Assembly (NCBI GenBank): GCA_964499365.1 | Contig: CAZCKU010000003.1 | Span: 186,001 to 250,000, forward strand | Source: PALSA-1316 sp964499365 | Lineage (GTDB): Bacteria > Nitrospirota > Thermodesulfovibrionia > Thermodesulfovibrionales > UBA6898 | Reading direction: 5' to 3' | DNA length: 64,000 nucleotides | Shown here: piece by piece, positions 25,843-33,999 of the stretch | Position numbering within the stretch: position 1 is the first letter of the stretch | Layout: each line of letters starts with the position of its first letter | Made by a program: the position numbers and the translations under genes | Notes under the pieces: generated by a model | The model's input: only the letters and a program-made list of their open reading frames with translations | What the model was told of the DNA's origin: nothing | Database searches by the model: none

Positions 25843-26870
25843 CCGCCAATCCTCGACATCGGTCTCCTGCCCGCGCGGGGCTGAGGGCCTGAGACCGGAA
25901 TTGAAGCAGGATCACTTCCCTCCGCACCCTGTCCCTGCAGGTTATGCTCTTTGGGTTTAATCTCGACGGACAATCTCAGAAGCCTCTCAATCTCCTCGTC
26001 CGCAGCCCCGCTCCGGAGCGAGGACCGCAGGTCGATCTCGGTTTCAGAAAAAAGACACGGTCTCAATTTGCCTTCGGCAGTCAGGCGAAGCCGGTTGCAC
26101 TCGCTGCAGAAGTGATGGGTCAGGGCGCTGATAAAACCGACAACCCCCCGTGCCCCTTCAATTCGGAAATACTTGGACGGGCCGTTCTTCCTGACGCGGA
26201 CCGGCAAGAGAGGCCCGATGCCCTGGATGATCTCTTTCATCTCGCAGGTCGAAATATACTTTTCGGGGCCCCAGAGTCCCTGGGAGCCTGCCGGCATGAA
26301 TTCGATAAACCTGACATCGCAATCGGACTCCATGGTCATCCGTGCAAAATCCACTATCTCGTCGTCATTGATGCCGCGGACCGGGACCATGTTGATCTTG
26401 ACCGGGGAGAGCCCCGCCTTCCGGGCTGCCTCAAGCCCCCTGAGCACGGCATCCAGGTCACCGCCCCTGGTGATCTCCCTGAACCTCTCCGGCCTGAAGG
26501 AGTCTATGCTGACGTTCACCCTGTCAAGGCCTGCATCGGCAAGCGTTGCGGCCTGCTGCACAAGGAGCACCCCGTTGGTCGTCAGGCTGAGGTCCTCGAT
26601 CCCGCTGATCTTCCGGATCCCGGCGATGAGAAAGGCGATATTCTTCCTGGTGAGGGGCTCCCCGCCGGTCAGACGCACCTTTCTGACACCGAGACCTGCC
26701 GCAATGCGGACAATGCGGATAATCTCTTCATAACTGAGGATGTCTTCATGATGAAATTGCTCTACCCCTGCGGACGGCATGCAGTAGACACACCGGAGGT
26801 TGCAGCGATCAGTGACCGAGACCCTCAGGTAATCGATCACCCTGAAGAAGTTATCCTTCAGGCTGATCAT
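25839..26870 (-). CDS. moaA: GTP 3',8-cyclase MoaA (radical SAM)
   Basis: The 343-residue enzyme has the radical-SAM cluster motif at C23, C27 and C30 (CNLRCVYC), the second cluster in FCSECNRLRL with a further Cys in RPCLF, and the C-terminal GG needed for activity. It starts molybdopterin synthesis from GTP. The last 40 residues before GG are Pro/Gly-rich and somewhat atypical. It overlaps cpoB by four bases at its start. Confidence 0.96.
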   Translation of the reverse strand: MISLKDNFFRVIDYLRVSVTDRCNLRCVYCMPSAGVEQFHHEDILSYEEIIRIVRIAAGLGVRKVRLTGGEPLTRKNIAFLIAGIRKISGIEDLSLTTNGVLLVQQAATLADAGLDRVNVSIDSFRPERFREITRGGDLDAVLRGLEAARKAGLSPVKINMVPVRGINDDEIVDFARMTMESDCDVRFIEFMPAGSQGLWGPEKYISTCEMKEIIQGIGPLLPVRVRKNGPSKYFRIEGARGVVGFISALTHHFCSECNRLRLTAEGKLRPCLFSETEIDLRSSLRSGAADEEIERLLRLSVEIKPKEHNLQGQGAEGSDPASIPVSGPQPRAGRRPMSRIGG

Positions 26871-27790
26871 TTCTTCCGCGCAGGTTTTTTGTCCAACTCC
26901 GCCATCCTTTTCTTGGCAAGAGCTGCCTCCTTGGAGTCCGGATGCTTCTGGACCAGCTTCTCCAGAATCACCCTGGCAGTCTTCTTGTCCCCGATCTCGG
27001 CAAAGGCAAAACCCTGCTTCAACAGGGCGCCTCCCGTCTTCTCGTTGTCAGGGTATTTCTTCAGAAGCGTTTCATACGCGAGAATCGCACTTTCGTAGTC
27101 CTTTTCGGCATAATACGTCTCCGCTATCCAGAACTGGGCATTGCCGGCCAGCTTATGCTTCGGAGATTCCTTGAGAAACGACTCGAATTTCCCGCGGGCC
27201 TCTTTGTACTTCCTGTCCCTGAAAAGCTGGTATGCTGCATCATACGCGCTGCCCTGTTCAACCGGAGCTGTTTTGACGTCCTTATCCTTGTCGCCGCCAT
27301 TTTCAGGCCGTGGTTCATCCGGTTTTGCCTGTTCCGGGGCCGGTTTCTTTTCTTCATCGGTCTTTTCGGCCTCTGCAGCCCTGTTCTTGCCAGCCTCCTC
27401 AAGCAGGGCAAGCCTCTCCTTCAGCGTCCTGACCTGGATTTCGAGCCCTGATATCTGCGCCTTCAGAAGGTCTTTCTCTGCAGCAGAATCCTTGAGGATC
27501 TTCTCCTGGTAATATCTGCCCTCTTCAAACCTGCCCCGCAGTTCCTGCAGGCCGCTGGTGATATCCGAGATCCGTGTGTTGAGCTCCCCCTGGCTCTCGC
27601 GCAGGGCGTTAAAGGACTCCTCCTTCACAACCCCCGCCGTCTTTTCCCTGAGGCCGTCGATCTCTTTCTTCGATTCGATTGTGTCCCGCTTCAGATTATC
27701 GACATCGCGCCTGAGCAGGTCCATGTCACTGTTTGTTGCGCAGGCAACAAACGTCAGAAGGAGTAAGAACCCGGCGATGACCCGCAACAT
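26867..27790 (-). CDS. cpoB: Tol-Pal-associated TPR protein CpoB (YbgF)
   Basis: The 307-residue protein has a lipoprotein-type signal (LLLLTFVAC), an N-terminal coiled coil for trimerisation, a Pro/Glu/Lys linker and three C-terminal TPR units (YDAAYQLFRDRKYKEAR onward, AETYYAEKDYESAILAYETL). E. coli CpoB coordinates outer-membrane constriction with peptidoglycan synthesis and is periplasmic; the Cys suggests lipid anchoring here. It follows pal by two bases. Confidence 0.88.
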   Translation of the reverse strand: MLRVIAGFLLLLTFVACATNSDMDLLRRDVDNLKRDTIESKKEIDGLREKTAGVVKEESFNALRESQGELNTRISDITSGLQELRGRFEEGRYYQEKILKDSAAEKDLLKAQISGLEIQVRTLKERLALLEEAGKNRAAEAEKTDEEKKPAPEQAKPDEPRPENGGDKDKDVKTAPVEQGSAYDAAYQLFRDRKYKEARGKFESFLKESPKHKLAGNAQFWIAETYYAEKDYESAILAYETLLKKYPDNEKTGGALLKQGFAFAEIGDKKTARVILEKLVQKHPDSKEAALAKKRMAELDKKPARKK

Positions 27791-27792
27791 TG

Positions 27793-28356
27793 TTACTTGC
27801 CTGCCTTCGTCAGGACGACAAAATGCGCCCTCCGGTTCTTTGCCCAGCAATCCTCTGTCTGCTCCGTACATACGGGCTTTTCCTCTCCGTAGCTTATGAG
27901 ATCAATTTTCGACGACGCCACGCCGAGGGCAACCAGTGCATCCCTGACTGCCTTTGCGCGCCGGTCCCCGAGCGCAAGGTTGTACTCGTTCGTCCCCCGC
28001 TCATCGCAATGCCCCTCGACCGAAAGCCGGGCCCCGTTGTTCTTTGTCATCCAGGTGGCAATCGCCTTCATCGCAGGCTGATAGGTCTCCTTGACGTCAT
28101 ATTTATCAAAATCAAAGAGCACATCGCTGAAAATGCCTTCCTTCTCGTCCATCTTCTGGGAGGAACCGTCCTTTGAGTCGATGGACTCTACCTTTGACGG
28201 GACCTGGCGGTCGGTTACCGTGTCCGCGGCATCTTTCTTTGCCCTGTCTGCATCCGACATCTTTTGCGTCTGGTCGTCTGTCCTGGTTGCGGCCTTCTGT
28301 GCACAACCGGCTGCCACCAGTGACAGCAGGATTAAAGCAAGCGCGAATCTCTTCAT
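27793..28356 (-). CDS. pal: peptidoglycan-associated lipoprotein Pal
   Basis: The 187-residue protein has a lipobox (LVAAGC), a charged linker and an OmpA-like domain with the peptidoglycan-binding segment SVEGHCDERGTNEYNLALG and later RRAHFVV. It anchors the outer membrane to the wall within Tol-Pal. ATG 28356 follows GAGGAGG. Confidence 0.94.
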   Translation of the reverse strand: MKRFALALILLSLVAAGCAQKAATRTDDQTQKMSDADRAKKDAADTVTDRQVPSKVESIDSKDGSSQKMDEKEGIFSDVLFDFDKYDVKETYQPAMKAIATWMTKNNGARLSVEGHCDERGTNEYNLALGDRRAKAVRDALVALGVASSKIDLISYGEEKPVCTEQTEDCWAKNRRAHFVVLTKAGK

Positions 28357-28378
28357 GAAATCCTCCTCGTTAATAAAA

Positions 28379-29656
28379 TTAGTTGGGAGACCATCTCGGA
28401 CCAAAGGCCTTCAGATCTCTTGGTGTTATTCTTTTCTGCGCCTCGCCGTTCGCCCTCATTATATAGACCGCCTTTGACCTGTCACGGTCTGAGGTAAAGG
28501 ACAGGTAGCGGCCGTCCGGCGAAAAGGACGGGTCTTCGTTGTTCCCCTGGTCAGTAAGACGCATGAGTTCAGTCCCATCCGGCTTGATGGTAAATATCTG
28601 GTTCTTCCCGCCATACCTGCCTGAAAAGGTTATCCTGTCCCCAAGCGGTGACCATCCCGGCGAAGTGTTATACGTGCCCTCAAAGGTAAGCCTGCGGATG
28701 TCCCCGCCATCGGCCCGCATGACGTAGATCTGGGGAGACCCTCCCCTGTCAGAGACAAAGGCAATCGAATTTCCGTCCGGCGATACGGCCGGCGATACGT
28801 CAATCCCTGGCGTTGACGTGATCTTCCTGAGGGCCCCGCTGTCGATCTGGTATGAAAAAATATCCGGGGTTCCCTCCTTCGATGAGGAGAAGACAAACGC
28901 ATTTCCGTTCGGGAAAAAATCCCCGACCATGTTGACTCCCTTGGCAGAGAACACCCTCTTTTCGGTCATTTTCTGAAAGTCTAACAAATATATACCCCAC
29001 AGTCTACCGCGCTCGGACGAGTAGATGATCTTCGTCCCGTCAGTTGACCAATGCGGCGTGAGCATCAGGGCCCCCTTGAGTCCGAGTTTCCTGATCCTCT
29101 GCCCGTCCCAATCCATAACGTACATCCCCTTTGCCCCGTCATCGTCGCCGACAAAGACGATCCTGGTCCTGAAGATGCCCTGTCTGCCGGTCAGCGCCTG
29201 ATAAATATCATTGGCGATGCTATGGCCCAGCTGCCGCGCAAGGTCCCTGTCTGCCTGATATTGCTTATTGAGGATCTCCCTGCCGTCAGCGGTATCATAA
29301 AGGAGCACTGACACCGAAAGATTCCGGTCTCCGGATACCGATCCCTTGACGACCGCCTCGATACCAAGGGGCAGCCAGTTCTTCTGGTTGAAAGGCTGGG
29401 TTGCTGACTCAATATATGACGACTTGTCGATATACATAAAAAGACCGGTAAATCCAAGGTCATCCCTGATGATATCGGCTATCTCGGCACCATGGGGGCC
29501 CTGGAGATCAAAGATCGCCAGGGGCAGCTTCTTTATCGACGGAGAGGTTATGTCAATATAGATCTTCGCAAAAGAGGATGCAGGGAACAGCACAGCAGCA
29601 ACCAGGAGCAGCAGTACCATAAAGACAGAACGGGATAGTACAACAGGTGTTCTCAC
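28379..29656 (-). CDS. tolB: Tol-Pal system beta-propeller protein TolB
   Basis: The 425-residue periplasmic protein has a signal peptide (ending SSFA), the N-terminal TolB domain (about 30-160) and a six-bladed WD40-like propeller with repeated SPDGxxIAFVSDRGGSPQIYVM-type blades. It interacts with Pal and TolA. The start is GTG overlapping the tolA stop. Confidence 0.94.
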   Translation of the reverse strand: MRTPVVLSRSVFMVLLLLVAAVLFPASSFAKIYIDITSPSIKKLPLAIFDLQGPHGAEIADIIRDDLGFTGLFMYIDKSSYIESATQPFNQKNWLPLGIEAVVKGSVSGDRNLSVSVLLYDTADGREILNKQYQADRDLARQLGHSIANDIYQALTGRQGIFRTRIVFVGDDDGAKGMYVMDWDGQRIRKLGLKGALMLTPHWSTDGTKIIYSSERGRLWGIYLLDFQKMTEKRVFSAKGVNMVGDFFPNGNAFVFSSSKEGTPDIFSYQIDSGALRKITSTPGIDVSPAVSPDGNSIAFVSDRGGSPQIYVMRADGGDIRRLTFEGTYNTSPGWSPLGDRITFSGRYGGKNQIFTIKPDGTELMRLTDQGNNEDPSFSPDGRYLSFTSDRDRSKAVYIMRANGEAQKRITPRDLKAFGPRWSPN

Positions 29657-30330
29657 GGCGTGAACCTGATCCCGAACTCAATTTCGTACGGCGGCGGCGT
29701 AACCGGAGATGCCAGCTCAATCGCCTTGAGCACCGACTTATCGAAGATCCGGTCGCCTGATCTCTTTTCGATATCCTGCACCTTTATCGCGCCATCCTTC
29801 AGAATTCTGACCGCGATGACCGCTTCAAGATTCCTCCCGATGCTGTCAGGATAGGACCACTGCTTATGTATCTCGGCCCTGATTCTGTCGGCATAGGTCA
29901 TCTCGCCGCCCTGGCTGCCGGCCTTTCCGCGAAGCCCGGCCCTCCCCGATGTCTTAGCAGCGGCCCCCGTCTGCTCACTGCCCTTGACAGAGAGCATCGC
30001 CTTTCTGAGATTGGCCAATTTCGCAAGCCGGTTTTTTGCTTCCAGAGCATGGAGCGAATCCTCAAGCCGCCGCTGGTCTGCCATGGCCTCGCGGGGGCTT
30101 TTCCCGACTGACTGCGGAGCCTCAACCGCAACAGGCTCCGGAGATTCAGAAATATTATTTTCAGCAACAGCACCTGCTGACCCGCTGCCCGAAGAGACCA
30201 GGGTGACAACATACGGCGACGGCATGATCATCCTGCCAGAATTTCTCAGGACGACCAGGGTGATGAGGAAGAGCGTTGCGTGCAGTGCCGCAGAGACGGC
30301 GGCGGTCTTCTGGAGGCTCGGCCCCTTCAT
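29653..30330 (-). CDS. tolA: TolA/TonB-family energy transducer
   Basis: The 225-residue protein has one N-terminal transmembrane helix (about 10-28), a coiled middle part and a TonB/TolA C-terminal domain (HKQWSYPDSIGRNLEAVIAV, then VTPPPYEIEFGIRF). It spans the periplasm and transmits the TolQR proton-motive signal. It is short compared with E. coli TolA (421 residues), with a much reduced helical linker. Confidence 0.88.
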   Translation of the reverse strand: MKGPSLQKTAAVSAALHATLFLITLVVLRNSGRMIMPSPYVVTLVSSGSGSAGAVAENNISESPEPVAVEAPQSVGKSPREAMADQRRLEDSLHALEAKNRLAKLANLRKAMLSVKGSEQTGAAAKTSGRAGLRGKAGSQGGEMTYADRIRAEIHKQWSYPDSIGRNLEAVIAVRILKDGAIKVQDIEKRSGDRIFDKSVLKAIELASPVTPPPYEIEFGIRFTP

Positions 30331-30728
30331 TTTAATCCGAGCTTCGGTTCGGTGATCATCCCGAGTTTTTCGATCCCCGCATCCTTGATCTCACCCATCA
30401 CCTCGACAACCAGGCCATAGGGGACATCCTTGTCTGCCTTGAGGAAAACGTTCGGGCTCAGCTTACTCACCCGCTCAAGCTTCCTGCGCATCTCGGCAAC
30501 CGAGATCTGTTCGTCGTTCATCGAGAGCGTCCCGTCTTTCTTCAGCACAAGGCTTATCCGCTCTTCGGGCGGAAGCTCCTTGCCCTTTGCCTTCGGCAGG
30601 TTTACATCAACCCCCTGCTGCATAAGCGGGGCGGTCACCATAAAGATAACAAGCAGTACGAGCATGACATCGACGAGCGGCGTCACGTTGATCTCGGAGA
30701 GGACATTTCTGTCCCGCTGGGTCTTCAA
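30327..30728 (-). CDS. tolR: TolR (ExbD-family) proton channel subunit
   Basis: The 133-residue protein has the ExbD/TolR signature INVTPLVDVMLVLLVIFMV, whose Asp in the membrane helix is the proton-accepting residue, and a periplasmic domain. Its start overlaps the tolQ stop by four bases. Confidence 0.93.
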   Translation of the reverse strand: MKTQRDRNVLSEINVTPLVDVMLVLLVIFMVTAPLMQQGVDVNLPKAKGKELPPEERISLVLKKDGTLSMNDEQISVAEMRRKLERVSKLSPNVFLKADKDVPYGLVVEVMGEIKDAGIEKLGMITEPKLGLK

Positions 30729-31354
30729 TCCTGAACTCCGCTGAAGAGCTCCAGGAGGTCCTCGGAAAAGTCCTCCATATCAATGATCATCTGCCGGGCA
30801 CGGCTGAGGTAGTAGTTGTAGGCAATGACCGCCGGAATCGCCGCTGCAAGGCCGACAGCCGTTGCGATAAGGGCCTCGGCAATGCCCGGCGCAACAACAG
30901 CAAGAGACGCCGAACCCGCTGTCCCAATGCCATGGAAGGAATTCATGATGCCCCAGACCGTTCCAAACAGACCGATAAAGGGCGACGTCGAACCGGTCGT
31001 CGCGAGGAAATTCAGATATTTCTCGAGTTTCACCGACTCGAGCGTCTCATACCGCCTGAGCTGACGCTTCACTTCTCCCTTGTCGCGCCGCGTTTCATCG
31101 GAATAGACCGCCTTGAAGACATTGGCGATTGGGCTTAAGGACATATTCTTTGTTGCCTTGAAAAGACTCTTCGGGTCCCGGTTTGACCTGTATGCCCGCT
31201 GGAACTGTTCCGACTCCCTGTTTGCCCTGGTAAAATACCGCTGTTTGAAAAAGATGATCGCCCAGGAAACAACCGAGAAAAAAAGGAGTATAAGGAGCAC
31301 GCCTTTTACAACGAGACCTGCATTGAGTATCAGCTGAAGAACGGAATTATTCAT
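30725..31354 (-). CDS. tolQ: TolQ (ExbB-family) proton channel subunit
   Basis: The 209-residue protein has three transmembrane helices and the MotA/TolQ/ExbB domain (FIGLFGTVWGIMNSFHGIG and GIAEALIATAVGLAAAIPAV). With TolR it forms the proton channel. It opens the long leftward operon and follows AAGAGG and a clear promoter. Confidence 0.94.
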   Translation of the reverse strand: MNNSVLQLILNAGLVVKGVLLILLFFSVVSWAIIFFKQRYFTRANRESEQFQRAYRSNRDPKSLFKATKNMSLSPIANVFKAVYSDETRRDKGEVKRQLRRYETLESVKLEKYLNFLATTGSTSPFIGLFGTVWGIMNSFHGIGTAGSASLAVVAPGIAEALIATAVGLAAAIPAVIAYNYYLSRARQMIIDMEDFSEDLLELFSGVQD

Positions 31355-31378
31355 GTAAGCATCCTCTTAACCGCCTTG

Positions 31379-31407
31379 AATTTAAATAATTTTCATCAAA
31401 AAGTCAA
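31379..31407 (-). promoter_or_regulatory. promoter of the tol operon
   Basis: On the minus strand TTGACT (31407-31402) is followed after 17 bases by TAAATT (31384-31379), 25 bases before the tolQ start. Confidence 0.55.
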
Positions 31408-31474
31408 ATTAACTTTATTTACTTTATTCAGCATGAAAAGGGTATGGCCATTGTACCCGCTTATTATATAATAA

Positions 31475-31505
31475 TTGGCTGAATAAAATATTTTTCTGGT
31501 ATAAT
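31475..31505 (+). promoter_or_regulatory. promoter of tRNA-Ser
   Basis: TTGGCT (31475-31480), 19-base spacer and TATAAT (31500-31505) with a TG extension (TGGTATAAT) end 13 bases before the tRNA. Confidence 0.5.
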
Positions 31506-31518
31506 AGGCGGCAGACCC

Positions 31519-31608
31519 GGAGGGGTGGCTGAGCGGTTGAAGGCGACGGTCTTGAAAATCGTTGTAGGGGTAACTCTACCGTGAGTTCGAATCTCACCCC
31601 CTCCGCCA
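31519..31608 (+). tRNA. tRNA-Ser(UGA)
   Basis: The acceptor stem GGAGGGG/CCCCTCC, the T-arm GTTCGAATC, a long variable arm and the anticodon loop CTTGAAA (anticodon TGA) identify a class II serine tRNA of 90 nt with encoded CCA. Confidence 0.95.
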
Positions 31609-31660
31609 TTTAACCTCTTGATTCTGTTATCTGCTTTGAGCAGGCAAGCAGTGCTCTCAT

Positions 31661-31698
31661 AAAAAAAGGCATCCCGCCGCGTGGCGGGATGCCTTTTT
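31661..31698. terminator. bidirectional intrinsic terminator
   Basis: An 11-bp stem GGCATCCCGCC/GGCGGGATGCC with a 4-base loop is flanked by seven A on the left and five T on the right, so it can end both the tRNA-Ser transcript and the leftward gene at 31710. Confidence 0.85.
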
Positions 31699-31709
31699 CG
31701 AGAATCCGG

Positions 31710-32093
31710 TCAGGTCTTATCTTCTTTCTTCTCCGCTGCCTTCTCTTCCCGTGCCTTTTTATTCCGGTGCTTTCTGCCTGCCAGGAAGGACGCCGCAGGG
31801 CTCCAGTTGAAGGTCGAGACCTTCGCCACTTCACCGACCGTCACGGCAAAGATCTTCGTCAGGACCAGCTGCATCACCATCGCTATCCCGATAAAGGGCA
31901 GGAACGCTGCATACAGAAGCCCCAGGACCGGGCCGGCCGCCAGGATGATAAGCGGATTGGCCTTGTAATACGTTGCCGTGGCGTCACCCGGCAGTGTTTC
32001 CTCGCTGCGGACTATGACCCTCTGACCGTTCGTCAGATTCCAGTAATTCCCTTTGGAGACCTTCTCTCCTCCCGTATGTCTGATCGTTAACAT
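31710..32093 (-). CDS. small membrane protein, hypothetical (127 aa)
   Basis: The protein has a soluble N-terminal beta-type part of about 45 residues, two close hydrophobic segments (IILAAGPVLGLLYAAFLPFIG and IAMVMQLVLTKIFAVTV-like, about 50-95) and a very basic/acidic C-terminal tail rich in Lys and Glu. ATG 32093 is chosen for its strong GAAGGAGG at eight bases; an ATG seven codons upstream is poorer. Family not recognised. Confidence 0.65.
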   Translation of the reverse strand: MLTIRHTGGEKVSKGNYWNLTNGQRVIVRSEETLPGDATATYYKANPLIILAAGPVLGLLYAAFLPFIGIAMVMQLVLTKIFAVTVGEVAKVSTFNWSPAASFLAGRKHRNKKAREEKAAEKKEDKT

Positions 32094-32283
32094 GTTCGTG
32101 TCCTCCTTCTTCATTTTTTCTCTGCTCCTGATTTCATGGTATCAGAACCACCAAAAGTATGTAATTGGGAATAGTGCCTATATTCCAGGAAAAGATGTCT
32201 TAGCTCACGTGCCTGCCTCAACAGGCAGCGCCTGCCCGGATTTGTGTATACTTCATTATCAATAACCGTGGAGGTAATACATC

Positions 32284-32682
32284 GTGGCAATTGCAGCAAA
32301 GGCTAAGCAGCTCAGCTTTGAAGTGCCGAACAAGGTCGGCCTGGTGCATGAAATAGGCGCGGCCCTGAATACGGCTAAAATCAACATCCTATCTCTCTTC
32401 GGCATAGAGACCGGGGATACCGCCATTATCATGCTGATAACCAGCGATAATGCAGCGGCAAAGAAACTCCTCAAAAAGATGGGGGCAGATGCAGGCGCCA
32501 TCGACGTCGTGACCATAGAGATCCCGAATAAGCCCGGGGAGTTCACGAAGATTTCAGGCGTGATTGCCCGGGCCGGCATAGACATTCTTACTGTTTTTGG
32601 TACTGCCGGGTCTGCCAGGAGTTCCATGATCGTGCTGAAGACCTCGGATGACAAAAAGGTGCTGAAGCTGCTCAATAAATAA
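32284..32682 (+). CDS. tandem ACT-domain protein
   Basis: The 132-residue protein consists of two ACT domains: FEVPNKVGLVHEIGAALNTA and EIPNKPGEFTKISGVIARAG, each followed by the strand pattern INILSLFG or IDILTVFG. Stand-alone ACT pairs usually bind amino acids and regulate other proteins. Start is GTG after TGGAGG. Target unknown. Confidence 0.87.
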   Translation: MAIAAKAKQLSFEVPNKVGLVHEIGAALNTAKINILSLFGIETGDTAIIMLITSDNAAAKKLLKKMGADAGAIDVVTIEIPNKPGEFTKISGVIARAGIDILTVFGTAGSARSSMIVLKTSDDKKVLKLLNK

Positions 32683-32748
32683 TGAAAAGGCAGACCCTGA
32701 AGAAAGGCCACAGGTGCACGGCCGGGCATCGGCCTTCCTGTAAATGAC

Positions 32749-33051
32749 ATGAAATTCATTCTATTAATATTTCTTATCGGTGTCATAGGCTATTTTGTAT
32801 TCCGCATCATGAAAAGCATATTTCAGCAGTCTGCCTCTCCGAAATCGCCGGAGGTATTGCAACCGGCCAGAAACAGCATAGATATCAGCATAGCGGATGC
32901 AGGGCGGAAGGGAATGCCTGTTATTACTCTCCGGTCAGCCGGGGCAACGCTGCATATCGGGTCGGTGAAACAGGAGTCCGGCAATTACATCATATCGGCG
33001 GAAAAGAAGGCCGACAATGTTGCCGTTATTTATCTGGATGAGAAGGCATAG
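32749..33051 (+). CDS. hypothetical membrane-anchored protein (100 aa)
   Basis: A single N-terminal hydrophobic helix (ILLIFLIGVIGYFVFRIM) is followed by a soluble, beta-rich domain. No cysteines or recognised motifs. It lies 66 bases after the ACT gene. Confidence 0.5.
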   Translation: MKFILLIFLIGVIGYFVFRIMKSIFQQSASPKSPEVLQPARNSIDISIADAGRKGMPVITLRSAGATLHIGSVKQESGNYIISAEKKADNVAVIYLDEKA

Positions 33052-33064
33052 ACCGGAAGAACAG

Positions 33065-33110
33065 GGCAGGGACTGCAGGCCGGTGTCTGCCGCTGCCTGC
33101 AGTCCCTGCC
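33065..33110. terminator. 16-bp perfect hairpin
   Basis: GGCAGGGACTGCAGGC (33065-33080) and its exact complement (33095-33110) enclose a 14-base loop. No T run follows, so termination would be Rho-assisted or the hairpin serves another role. Confidence 0.45.
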
Positions 33111-33135
33111 GCGATCCCTTTTGCGGGGGCCCGCC

Positions 33136-33549
33136 ATGAGCTTCGAACTGATTGATTATTCGGGACACTATTTCACCGGGCGTGCCATGCGTCCGGTTCC
33201 TGAGCAGCGGGGAGGGAAATTTGTCCAGATCAGGGATGAAGAAAGCGGCAGGGAGTTTCTCGTGCTTTCTCCCGCTGAACTCTCGGTCTATCATGCAAAC
33301 ATCGTCGAGAGATTCTGCACGCTGCAGGGGCTTGACGGTCACTGGACGTCAGGGCGGACCTCCTACAGGATTGTCGATCCATCCTGGACCGTGGTTGGAG
33401 GTGGAAGATGGGCAATCGACGAGCGGGAAAAGTTGCTGGAACTGGGAAGCAGCTCACAGGCATACGGCAGATTTGATCCGGCGGGACTGGAGGAGAAAAT
33501 ACGGTCGCTGGATTCCATGAAGGGGTACGTGATCAGATTGGGGCCATAA
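33136..33549 (+). CDS. hypothetical protein (137 aa)
   Basis: A soluble protein with no signal peptide or recognised motif. The middle has an LVLSPAELSVYHANIVERF-like helix and several tryptophans. I take ATG 33136 rather than an ATG five codons earlier, because the latter gives an atypical start. The 16-bp hairpin lies just upstream. Confidence 0.55.
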   Translation: MSFELIDYSGHYFTGRAMRPVPEQRGGKFVQIRDEESGREFLVLSPAELSVYHANIVERFCTLQGLDGHWTSGRTSYRIVDPSWTVVGGGRWAIDEREKLLELGSSSQAYGRFDPAGLEEKIRSLDSMKGYVIRLGP

Positions 33550-33583
33550 AATCCCCGTATCCTCATACAGGGTGCAGGTGCCC

Positions 33584-33619
33584 TATGGGGCGGCCACCAG
33601 AAAGCGAAGCCGCCCCATA
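33584..33619. terminator. convergent hairpin, 11-bp stem
   Basis: TATGGGGCGGC pairs with GCCGCCCCATA across a 14-base loop between two convergent genes. Confidence 0.5.
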
Positions 33620-33631
33620 ACAAAGGCAGAG

Positions 33632-33916
33632 TTATTTTTTCTTCTTTTCGTCTTTCTTCTTTTCTTCGCCCTTCACCTCAACACCCGTCGCCTTCATCGT
33701 GTAGTGGATCGTCACCTTGGCACCTTTTTTCAGGTCACCGGTTATCTTGGTGTCCTTGTCACGGGCTATCTCCCACTTCTCATCACCCTTCTGGACCGTA
33801 ATGGAATCGTCCTTGACATCCAGCACCGGACCCGTAACCTGGTATGCCTTTGACCCGGCAAACGCAAAGGAAGCAAACAGCAGAAGTGTCATACAGCAGA
33901 TCGCGAAACGTTTCAT
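33632..33916 (-). CDS. small exported protein with Lys-rich tail (94 aa)
   Basis: A signal peptide (MKRFAICCMTLLLFASFAFA) precedes a small beta domain (VTGPVLDVKDDSITVQKG, IHYTMKATGVEV) like an OB-type fold and a tail of Lys/Glu. ATG 33916 follows GGGGGAAAG. Periplasmic; function unknown. Confidence 0.65.
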   Translation of the reverse strand: MKRFAICCMTLLLFASFAFAGSKAYQVTGPVLDVKDDSITVQKGDEKWEIARDKDTKITGDLKKGAKVTIHYTMKATGVEVKGEEKKKDEKKKK

Positions 33917-33999
33917 GACTCTCTTTCCCCCTGACTCATCTTTCGTTCGTGCTCCCAGGAGCACGGTGCCGTCATACGACAGCTATTGAATACAAAACG

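Noticed and set aside
25944..27098. 384-residue plus-strand frame opposite moaA and cpoB
   Set aside because: Spans two clear genes on the opposite strand and has no recognisable sequence pattern.
31424..31609. 61-residue minus-strand frame across tRNA-Ser
   Set aside because: It is the antisense translation of the tRNA-Ser gene, a well-known type of spurious call, and has no ribosome site.
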